Below, piece by piece: positions 17,955 to 25,055 of a stretch of 64,000 bases of DNA. This stretch comes from Pseudonocardiaceae bacterium YIM PH 21723. Lineage in GTDB: Bacteria; Actinomycetota; Actinomycetes; Mycobacteriales; Pseudonocardiaceae. Position 1 is the stretch's first letter. Each line of letters starts with the position of its first letter. Location of the stretch: assembly GCA_003600225.1 (NCBI GenBank), contig QZFT01000011.1, forward strand, positions 62,001-126,000, written 5' to 3'. The notes beneath the pieces were generated by a model. That model was given only the letters and a program-made list of their open reading frames with translations, was not told where the DNA came from and did not search any database. Position numbers and translations under genes: made by a program.

Positions 17955-18671
17955 CTATACCTTCGGCACCTCGCTCGGCCGGTGCAACGCTCCCGAGTTC
18001 TGCAGCTGCTGCAACCCGGTCAGGTCCACAGTCGACGCCCGGCGCAGCAGGTTCTCCGCCTGCGACTTGTCGCCCTGTCGCAGGGCGACGTCCGCGCGCA
18101 GCACCAGCAGTTCGACCAGCTGGTTCGGCGTCGGGATCTCCGCGGTGTCGTCGTCCGCGATGGTCAGCGCCCGATCGAGCACCTGGGCGGCGGCGGGCAG
18201 GTCCTGCTGGGCGTCGGCGAACAGCTTGCCCTGCTGGATGGCCCTGGCGAAGGTCTCCCGGGACTGCGCCCGCTGGTGCTGGTTCACGCTGATCGGCTGG
18301 GCGATCTGCAGGGTGTTGCCACCGGGATCGACCAGCAGGAACTGCCGGACGCCGTGGGACAGGTCGGACAGCGCGCCGACCCGGGGCACCCCGGCGTTGG
18401 GCACGGATCCGAAGGCCTTGGACAGCCCGGCCAGGAACTGCGTGTACAACGCGTCCACGTCCTCGGTCAGCACCAGGCAACCGTGGGTGGAGGTGTTCGG
18501 ATCGAAGCCCTGCGACGCGTAGAAGTTCAGCTCGATGCCACCGCGGCGGACGGTCAGGAAGCCGTACGGCGCGGTCTGCCGGAAGGCGATGTCGAACCCC
18601 AGGGCCGCGTAGAAATCGGCGACCGGGTCGATGGCATGCGTGCGCAGGCCAGGAACTGTTTTCTCTGCCAC
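17955..18671 (-). CDS. VOC (glyoxalase/bleomycin-resistance) fold protein with helical C-terminus
   Basis: About 238 residues from the GTG at 18671; upstream codons in the open frame read as non-coding. Residues ~1-125 show a VOC beta-alpha-beta pattern: VADFYAALGFDIAFRQ, GIELNFYASQGFDP, TEDVDALYTQFLAG, and LVDPGGNTLQIAQP at the end. The second half (SRETFARAIQQGKLFADAQQDL through QGDKSQAENLLRRA) is helical and TPR-like, probably for partner binding. VOC proteins include metal-dependent dioxygenases, isomerases and drug-binding resistance proteins; the activity here cannot be assigned. The gene stands alone between a kinase and an acetyltransferase on the same strand. Confidence 0.7.
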   Translation of the reverse strand: MAEKTVPGLRTHAIDPVADFYAALGFDIAFRQTAPYGFLTVRRGGIELNFYASQGFDPNTSTHGCLVLTEDVDALYTQFLAGLSKAFGSVPNAGVPRVGALSDLSHGVRQFLLVDPGGNTLQIAQPISVNQHQRAQSRETFARAIQQGKLFADAQQDLPAAAQVLDRALTIADDDTAEIPTPNQLVELLVLRADVALRQGDKSQAENLLRRASTVDLTGLQQLQNSGALHRPSEVPKV

Positions 18672-18753
18672 CCGGCCCACGGTAAGGACCGGGTGGCGGA
18701 GACGCACATCTTTGTGAGCAGTCGCCGCCAGGCTGTCCGCCCAGCGGAAACCG

Positions 18754-19503
18754 CTATCTGGCCAGCGAAATGTGCAGCATCCGGCCCACCTGGTGATAGC
18801 CGACCCGGCGGTAGATCTGCTCGGCCCGATCATGTCCGGGCATCAGCCACGGCGTGGTGATACCCGCCGCCGGCGCCCACCGGGTGAGCTTCGCGGTCAG
18901 GGCGGTGGCGATCCCGCGACCGCCGTGCGAGGCCCGCACGCCGACCCCGGCCAGTTCGCTGACCCCGTCGTGCGGCGGGCAGAGCTCCGCTCCGCCGACC
19001 CCCTGACCGGTCGCGGTGTCCACGGCCACCGCGATCAACGAGCCCTCGTCGACGGCGGACTGTTTGCGTCGCACGTCGTGCTCGATGTCGCCCTCGCCGT
19101 ACGCCGCCTGCTGCGCCTCGGAACACAGCCGCAGCTGCTCCTCGGTGCGGGCCAGGATGATCTCCACGCCGGACGGGTCCGGCAGTTCGGGGACATCGGA
19201 CGGCCAGCAGGTCAGCAGCGGTGGGCGCAGCTCCTCGGTGAAGCCCAGGGCGAGCAAAGTGGGTTCCAGCGAGGGAACAACCTCGGGTATGTACTCAAAT
19301 CGCGGTGTGCGGCCACGATCCCGAAACGCTGTGACGAGCTCATTTACCTCGTCTGCTGTGGGCTCGCAACCATCGTCCGGAATGGCGTAGTTGCGATATG
19401 GATTTACATCGTGCTGATCGAAAATCACGTGAAACGGACCGATGCGGGTGGCCCGGGAACCGGTGACCGCGCGCAGATAAGCCAGAACAGCAGAGTTGAA
19501 CAC
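18754..19503 (-). CDS. GNAT-family N-acetyltransferase
   Basis: About 249 residues from the GTG at 19503. The C-terminal half has the GNAT acetyl-CoA loop VGVRASHGGRGIATALTAKL (motif A, Q/RxxGxG/A-like) followed by GHDRAEQIYRRVGYHQVGRM (motif B). The N-terminal ~110 residues form an additional domain, as in two-domain GNATs. The substrate is unknown. AAAGG lies ~10 bases before the start. The neighbouring genes give no pathway clue. Confidence 0.75.
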   Translation of the reverse strand: MFNSAVLAYLRAVTGSRATRIGPFHVIFDQHDVNPYRNYAIPDDGCEPTADEVNELVTAFRDRGRTPRFEYIPEVVPSLEPTLLALGFTEELRPPLLTCWPSDVPELPDPSGVEIILARTEEQLRLCSEAQQAAYGEGDIEHDVRRKQSAVDEGSLIAVAVDTATGQGVGGAELCPPHDGVSELAGVGVRASHGGRGIATALTAKLTRWAPAAGITTPWLMPGHDRAEQIYRRVGYHQVGRMLHISLAR

Positions 19504-19678
19504 TGGGAATGGACCTTTGCGGTTGAGCGGATGGGAAACGGCATGGAGCCGCCCGGCAACCGGCACCCAGCAAGGTGGTGCGGCGCAGCGGCCCCGGCGG
19601 GCGCGCTGGCATAGGCCTCAGTCCTTAGTGAGAAGGTGCCGGAACGGTATTCGCGCCGGCGCCCCTCGGGCAATCGAT

Positions 19679-20494
19679 TTACTGTTCTGCTGAAACCCGG
19701 TCCAGCCACTCGCCGATCAGCGCGGCGAACAGGGCAGGCTGCTCGATCTGCAGCAGATGCCCCGCCACATCCAAGGCTACGTAGGTAGCCCGCGACCAGG
19801 TCCGCGACAAGGAGAACTGATCCACGAATCCCACCCGGTGATCCTGCCGCCCGGTGAGGATCAGGCTGGGCCGGTCGAAGGCGAAGCCCGGATCCGGTCG
19901 CACCGTCAGCTCGATCCGCTCATCGATGCGCTCCAGTGCTGCGGTGTCCCGGATCTCCAAGCCAGGCAACACTTCCCGCTGGAACCGCCGCACCGTCTCC
20001 GGGCTCTGCACGACGGCCAGAAACTCGAACCGTTCCCGCGACAACCCGTCCAACGAGGCGAGCACTCCCGGATCCGCTTGCAGCACACGGTGTTCGGCCA
20101 GCGTGCAACGCTCCTGGATGGGATCCAGCTCCGGGCAGATCAACGCCACGCCGCTGATCTGATCCGGCCGCGCCCGCAGCAGGGCGGTCGCCAGGTAACC
20201 ACCGTACGACTCACCGATCAGCAGAAACGGTTGCCCGCCAAGGTGATCGTCGATGAACGCCCCTAGCGCCTCGAACACATCATCCGAGCTCGCGATGGAC
20301 GGCGGGGCCGGCGACCCGCCCATTCCGGGCAGATCGGGATAGACGCGCCGATATCCGGGCCTGGCCTGGAAGATCGGCTCCAGGCACCCGGTCATCAACC
20401 GGTGATCGACTCCCGTGCCATGAATGGCCAGCACCGGAAAACCCTCGCCGTACTCGACATGGTTCAACACCCACGAAATGGTATTGCCGATCAT
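19679..20494 (-). CDS. alpha/beta hydrolase
   Basis: About 271 residues from ATG at 20494. The alpha/beta-hydrolase order is clear: HGTGVDHRLM as the oxyanion region, YPDLPGMGGS, the nucleophile elbow LLIGESYGGYLA with Ser in G-x-S-x-G, an acidic residue in ILTGRQDHRVG and the catalytic His in DVAGHLLQIEQ. The family covers esterases, lipases and C-C hydrolases, so the substrate stays open. It is divergent from the exported peptidase-like hydrolase at 20671; the ~180-bp gap between them holds both promoters. Confidence 0.82.
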   Translation of the reverse strand: MIGNTISWVLNHVEYGEGFPVLAIHGTGVDHRLMTGCLEPIFQARPGYRRVYPDLPGMGGSPAPPSIASSDDVFEALGAFIDDHLGGQPFLLIGESYGGYLATALLRARPDQISGVALICPELDPIQERCTLAEHRVLQADPGVLASLDGLSRERFEFLAVVQSPETVRRFQREVLPGLEIRDTAALERIDERIELTVRPDPGFAFDRPSLILTGRQDHRVGFVDQFSLSRTWSRATYVALDVAGHLLQIEQPALFAALIGEWLDRVSAEQ

Positions 20495-20670
20495 CGACCA
20501 GGCAAGCGAATATGGTTGCCATGACTGGGGATTCAGCGCTGTGCAGCCGGATCCTGATCCACCGGAGCTTGACTGTGCCGTAACGGCATGGTTTTCACTG
20601 GTCCTCGGCACTGAGTCCAGTGTCATCCGGTGAGTCCGGCGTGCGAGCACGTCGTCTGGAGGGACCAACC

Positions 20671-22185
20671 ATGCGGAGAAACCTCGTTCTCGCCATCGCG
20701 GTGGTGGCGGCCGTAACCCCGGTCGTTCCTGCGGCGGCGTCCCCGAGCACCGTGCAGTGGGCCGCGTGTCCGGCGGATGCCGCCAAGCCCGGCTTGGAGT
20801 GTGCGACGCTCCAGGTACCGCTGGATCACCGTGATCCCCAGGGACAGCAGATCGACATCGCGATCTCCCGGCTGGCCAGTAGGAAACCCGCTGAGCGGCG
20901 GGGCATCATGCTGACCAATCCCGGTGGTCCATCTCCAGGACTGTCCTTCCCCGCCGAGCTCGCCGGCCCGGACTTCGGCCTGCCGGAGTCCGTGCTCGAC
21001 AGCTATGACGTGATCGGCTTCGACCTGCGCGGCATCGGGCACAGCACTCCGGTGACCTGCGACCTGACACCGGAGCAGCAGACCTACGGGAACGTTCCGC
21101 CGTACGCGCGGGACGCGGCCGACGTCGCGAAACGGGCCGAGGTCACCAAGGCCATCGCCGCCCAATGCGCTGCTTCGAAGACGGGCCGGCTACAGCCGCA
21201 CATCAGCACCGCGAACATCGCGCGGGACATGGACCGGATCCGGGAGGCGCTGGGCGAGAAGAAGATCTCCTACCTCGGATACTCCTATGGCACCTACCTC
21301 GGCGCGGTATACGCGACGTTGTTCCCGCAGCGCAGCGATCGGATGGTGCTGGACAGCAACCTGGGGCCGGCCGGCTGGGATGTCACCGCCGACCGCCGCT
21401 ATGGCGAAGGTTTCCAGGACCGGTTCCCGGATTTCGCGCGGTACGCGGCTGCCAAGAACGACCAGTTCGGCCTCGGTGGCACGCCGGAGCAGGTGACCGC
21501 GAAGTACTTCGAACTGGCCGGCCGGCTGGACCGGGAACCGGCGCAGGGTATCGACGGCGCGCAGTTCCGGCTGTTGACCTTCGGCCTGATGTATCGCGAC
21601 GCGGCGCTCCCCCTGCTGGCCAGGTACTGGCATCTGCTGGACACGAACCAGCCGTTGCCGCCGGACGGTGCGCAGCCGCCGGGGGCGGAGAACTGGATGT
21701 CCAACCGCTACTACGTGATCTGCAACGATTCGCGTTGGCCGCGAGCGGTGTCGGCCTACCAGCGCAATGTGGCCGCCGACCGGATCCGGTACCCGATGTT
21801 CGGCGCGGCCGGGGCCAACATCCAGCCCTGTGCCTTCACCCCGGATCCGATCGAGCCTCCGGTGCGCGTCGATGGCCGCGGTGCGGGCAGTGTGCTGATG
21901 GCGCAGAACCTTCGTGACCCGGCGACACCGCTGTCCGGAGCCGCGCACCTGCGCTGGGCGTTCGGTGACCGGGCCCGGATGATCACCGTCGACCACGGGG
22001 GACACGGCGCCTACCTGATCGACAAGAACCAGTGTCTGGACGGCGCGGTGACCACATTCCTGATCACCGGCGAGCGGCCGGCGCAGGATCTCGCCTGTGC
22101 CGGGTCAGTCCCAGTGGTTGAACAGCAGCGCACCGATGGTCTCCGGGCGCCAGTAGCTGATCTGTTCCAGCTCGGCGGGGTGTAG
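20671..22185 (+). CDS. secreted alpha/beta hydrolase of the tripeptidyl aminopeptidase (Slp/Tap) type
   Basis: About 504 residues with signal peptide MRRNLVLAIAVVAAVTPVVPAAAS; GGAGGGA before the ATG fixes the start. The order of features fits Streptomyces Tap-type peptidases: VPLDHRDPQGQQIDIAISRL, the oxyanion motif LTNPGGPSPGLSF, the nucleophile elbow YLGYSYGTYLGAVYA, then Asp in QNLRDPATPLSGA and His in VDHGGHGAYL. These enzymes clip short peptides from the N-terminus of secreted proteins. The normal family end is near ERPAQDLACAG; the remaining ~25 codons run into the 3' end of the convergent gene, giving an 81-bp overlap of the two reading frames. Confidence 0.85.
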   Translation: MRRNLVLAIAVVAAVTPVVPAAASPSTVQWAACPADAAKPGLECATLQVPLDHRDPQGQQIDIAISRLASRKPAERRGIMLTNPGGPSPGLSFPAELAGPDFGLPESVLDSYDVIGFDLRGIGHSTPVTCDLTPEQQTYGNVPPYARDAADVAKRAEVTKAIAAQCAASKTGRLQPHISTANIARDMDRIREALGEKKISYLGYSYGTYLGAVYATLFPQRSDRMVLDSNLGPAGWDVTADRRYGEGFQDRFPDFARYAAAKNDQFGLGGTPEQVTAKYFELAGRLDREPAQGIDGAQFRLLTFGLMYRDAALPLLARYWHLLDTNQPLPPDGAQPPGAENWMSNRYYVICNDSRWPRAVSAYQRNVAADRIRYPMFGAAGANIQPCAFTPDPIEPPVRVDGRGAGSVLMAQNLRDPATPLSGAAHLRWAFGDRARMITVDHGGHGAYLIDKNQCLDGAVTTFLITGERPAQDLACAGSVPVVEQQRTDGLRAPVADLFQLGGV

Positions 22186-22602
22186 CGCGGAGGTGTCCGC
22201 CTGATCGAGCGGGCGGATCAGGTCGGCCGCAGCCAGGGGTTCGAAACCCTTGGCCGCGTACGCCTCCGCGAGGTCGGCGGGCAGTTCTACGAACCGGCCG
22301 CCGGGGCAGTCGGTCGCGGCGACCAGGGGGAGCAGGGTGTGGCCCAGTACCAGCATGGTGTCCGGCGCCTGGGCGAACTCGGCGGTGTGGTGGTTACAGT
22401 CGTCGGCCTCGGTCACCTTGCCGACCTGCCAGCCGCAGGGCCGGGCGACCTCGTAGCTGACCTGGCGGAACTTGCGGATCCGGATGGGCTGGGGCGCTTG
22501 ACCGGACAGGTGCCAGAAGCCGGTGGCGCCGCGTCGGAGTGTAGGGTCTCGCCGCTCGTGACATGTCGATCTTGGTTGACCTGGGGTTTCATCTTGTCTC
22601 AC
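22105..22602 (-). CDS. former dnaB-downstream gene of unknown function, 5' end replaced by the transposon
   Basis: The present reading frame can start at GTG 22602 (AGGGGTG eight bases upstream) and would give 165 residues, but the first ~22 codons are transposon end sequence. The original protein begins LRRGATGFWHLSG at 22539. Joining 22539 to the dnaB flank restores a 147-residue frame that starts MIRLRRGATGF with an ATG overlapping the dnaB stop (ATGA). The protein has WHLSGQAPQPIRIRKFRQVSYEVARP, then a mixed stretch with CPGGRFVELPADLAEAYAAKGFEP. I do not recognise the family. It may still be expressed from the transposon edge as a hybrid, or be dead. Confidence 0.7.
   Translation of the reverse strand: MRQDETPGQPRSTCHERRDPTLRRGATGFWHLSGQAPQPIRIRKFRQVSYEVARPCGWQVGKVTEADDCNHHTAEFAQAPDTMLVLGHTLLPLVAATDCPGGRFVELPADLAEAYAAKGFEPLAAADLIRPLDQADTSALHPAELEQISYWRPETIGALLFNHWD
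22535..22539. repeat. target site duplication, left copy
   Basis: CGGAG directly outside the left TGT terminus of the transposon; identical to 41774-41778 on the other side. Confidence 0.9.
22540..22550 (+). repeat. left terminal inverted repeat
   Basis: TGTAGGGTCTC, the exact inverse complement of 41763-41773. About 50 bases further in, GGTTTCATCTTGTCTCAC resembles the TTCATTTTCTCAC of the right end and may be a transposase binding site. The ~250 bp between this end and the stop codon at 22854 contain no gene that I can support. Confidence 0.9.
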
Positions 22603-22853
22603 GGCCGTGTCACCCCTCGTCAGTCTCAAATCGATGGCATTTCTTCAGCAGCCCTGCCTGAGTCGTCAAAGTACCCGTGATCGGCAACCGAGTAGCCGTG
22701 CGACAACGGCCAACGCCGTCAGTTCCTTCTGTTGGGTGCGTGCCTGCGGTCGTAAGCGATCGGTGTAGCTCGCGATCAGGGAGGTACACCTTGATGACCG
22801 CGACGTTGTTCGCTGCCTTCTCGGTGCCATGTCGACGGGAGACAAGTCTCAGG

Positions 22854-24065
22854 TCAGGGCTCACTGCTGATCAGGCGAAGGACCGGACGCTGCTCCTCAG
22901 CGCCAAGCATTTGTCGGACATTCGGCACAGTCCAGGCCAACTCGTCGGCTAGATCTGTGATCGTCAGGCCATGGTCCGATGCTAGGGCGAATGCCTGTGC
23001 CAGCAACGCAGGTTGTTCACCGGGATAGCCAGCTAGCGGATCGGATGCAAAGCCGGGTTGTCCTTGCAGCGCGTGCAGGCGCTGATAAGCACGACTGGCT
23101 GCGGAATCCGACAGCAGGCCGAGCTCGCGGCAGCGGTACAGCAGCGAATGCACCGAGACGCCCCATGTACTACGCAACTGTGAAAGCTTCTGAAGATCCA
23201 TGCGGGCAGGTAGCTCGGGTGCGATTGATTCGCGAGGGGTGAGGAACTCTGCGGCGAAGGCATCGGCCTCACGCTCTTGGAGGATGTCACCCGGTGTGGC
23301 ATCGCCGTGGAGGACTAGGTGTCCAAGTTCGTGTGCCGCGCTGAACCGGTGGCGATAGACATCGTCGGTTCGGTTCGGGGTCAGCACGATCACTGGGCGA
23401 GGCAGTATGGAAGTAGAGAAGGCGTCAACCGATTGCAGATCTTTGTCACGCTGTGGGGTGAGTACTACGACTCCGTGTGCTTCAAGGCGTCGTATGAGGT
23501 GAGTGATAGGACCAGTGCCTAGTCCCCACGCGACGCGCAAGGCACGGGCTGCGCCAGTCGGATCACTGGGTAGTTCGGTGCCTGGATGTACTTCGCCGCC
23601 AGCGAATCCTGGAAGGTCAACCAACGGGAGTCGTACACGCTTCTCTAGCGCGTAGGTCAGCTCCCAAGCCTGCTCGGTCAATGCAACTGCCTTGGCCCGT
23701 TGATAGGCGCGGGTGCTGCGCAGACTGCGGAAATGTGCAGCGGACGGATCTAGCCGGGCATAGGGACGCCCTGCCAGGAAAAAGGTCAGCGGTACGTCCA
23801 GTACCTCTGCAAGCCGCAAAAGTAGATCCGGCCTGGGCCGATGAGTGCCCATCTCGTACTGGCTGACAGCGGCAGGAGTAACCCCTAGCTCCTCGGCCAG
23901 CCGTTTCTTGGTCATTCCGATGAGGTTGCGTGCCTGAGTCAGCCGAGCCGCGTCGAATGCCTCGTGTACCGCGGCTGGTGATGGTTGCCCCGAACTGGGT
24001 CGGCTTTTGCGAGCGCTGCGATTGCCGGGCGCGGCAAACAGTGCCGGCTGTAGGTCTTCACTCAT
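22854..24065 (-). CDS. XRE helix-turn-helix / ImmA-IrrE metallopeptidase fusion
   Basis: A 403-residue protein. Residues ~40-98 form an XRE-type helix-turn-helix (LTQARNLIGMTKKRLAEELGVTPAAVSQYEMGTHRP). From ~215 to 290 an ImmA/IrrE-type zinc peptidase domain carries the HExxH motif (RFSAAHELGHLVLHGD) with a downstream acidic segment LQEREADAFAAEFLTP. Relatives cleave phage-type repressors or act as regulators in mobile elements and defence loci. The start overlaps the stop of the upstream gene by eight bases, so the two act as a unit. It is the leftmost cargo gene of the transposon. Confidence 0.85.
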   Translation of the reverse strand: MSEDLQPALFAAPGNRSARKSRPSSGQPSPAAVHEAFDAARLTQARNLIGMTKKRLAEELGVTPAAVSQYEMGTHRPRPDLLLRLAEVLDVPLTFFLAGRPYARLDPSAAHFRSLRSTRAYQRAKAVALTEQAWELTYALEKRVRLPLVDLPGFAGGEVHPGTELPSDPTGAARALRVAWGLGTGPITHLIRRLEAHGVVVLTPQRDKDLQSVDAFSTSILPRPVIVLTPNRTDDVYRHRFSAAHELGHLVLHGDATPGDILQEREADAFAAEFLTPRESIAPELPARMDLQKLSQLRSTWGVSVHSLLYRCRELGLLSDSAASRAYQRLHALQGQPGFASDPLAGYPGEQPALLAQAFALASDHGLTITDLADELAWTVPNVRQMLGAEEQRPVLRLISSEP

Positions 24066-24858
24066 TGCCGTCTTCTGCTTCGGGGGTCATTGGTTCTGGC
24101 TCGGCGGAGGGGCGCTCCGCGATCTCAGTACGCGTGCCGAGATCGTACGAAGGTACATCGCCCTCGGCAAAGCCCGGTGTGACGATGTTCGTGCTCACAA
24201 TACGCAGGTCAAGGTACGAATCATCGGTGGCCTGTGCTGTGGTGATGCTCAAGTCGAGACGCTCGGGGTCCCAGTGCATGGTGCCGTCATCTTCCAGCCA
24301 ATCCGGCGTGCCCCACCAAGCGTCCAGCACCTGGTCGCTGTCGGCGTTGGCCACGTACCCGATGTAGATCACGGTCAGATTCTCCGCTTGGGCGGCAGCG
24401 ACAACGTCAGCCACCGAGGGGTCCGCTGCTGTGGCGGGAAGGATGTCGAACAGCGTGGGGGCGGGCTCCACACCGTTTTCGCGCGAGACGTCGCGGGGGA
24501 TCTTGGTGCTCAGTCTCGCGCGGGAAATCGGTACGTTTCGCGTCGTGGCATGGCGGAACGGGATCAAGACCCGCCCGTTGATCACGGCCAGGCTGTAGGA
24601 AGCCCCCTTGGGTTTATACGCCTGGTAACAGGGCAAGACGGCAAGGTCGAATTGCTCAACCACGGACTTGTAGCGGGTGGCCCACATGCTCCCGTACGCC
24701 CGCCTGTCGCCTGCTCCCGCATCCTCGGCTGCTGCTTGCACGAGGCGTGCTGCCTGCTGTCCGCGTGCCAAGCCAATGATCACGTGCCGCATGACCTTGG
24801 CTGCATGCTCACCGAACTGCTCGATGGCCCACTGTGATGGCTCAAGCGCACCGGACAT
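24058..24858 (-). CDS. protein of unknown function paired with the ImmA/IrrE regulator
   Basis: A 266-residue protein that I cannot assign to a family. The N-terminal ~60 residues are helical (HAAKVMRHVIIGLARGQQAARLVQAAAEDAG). A beta-rich middle follows (YSLAVINGRVLIPFRHATTRNVPISRARL), then LTVIYIGYVANADSDQVLDAWWG, and the acidic tail ends EPEPMTPEAEDGNE. GGAGGG precedes the ATG closely. It is co-transcribed with and overlaps the XRE-ImmA/IrrE gene, an arrangement typical of effector-regulator pairs in mobile elements. An antiphage or toxin role is inference from context only. Confidence 0.6.
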   Translation of the reverse strand: MSGALEPSQWAIEQFGEHAAKVMRHVIIGLARGQQAARLVQAAAEDAGAGDRRAYGSMWATRYKSVVEQFDLAVLPCYQAYKPKGASYSLAVINGRVLIPFRHATTRNVPISRARLSTKIPRDVSRENGVEPAPTLFDILPATAADPSVADVVAAAQAENLTVIYIGYVANADSDQVLDAWWGTPDWLEDDGTMHWDPERLDLSITTAQATDDSYLDLRIVSTNIVTPGFAEGDVPSYDLGTRTEIAERPSAEPEPMTPEAEDGNE

Positions 24859-25055
24859 GATCCCTCCAGGGACTCGTCGCTTACCAAAGCGAGATCAATC
24901 TACCATGAACACTTAATTTTTACACGCAAACTGCCCACTTGGGAGTGGCTGGGGTTGCTGAGGAGTCGTTGGAAGCAAGCTGCGTCAGTCCGAGCCCAGG
25001 GCAATGCCGTGTAACGCGGCCATTGGCTTGCCTGTATCGGTCTAAAGCCTGCGAG

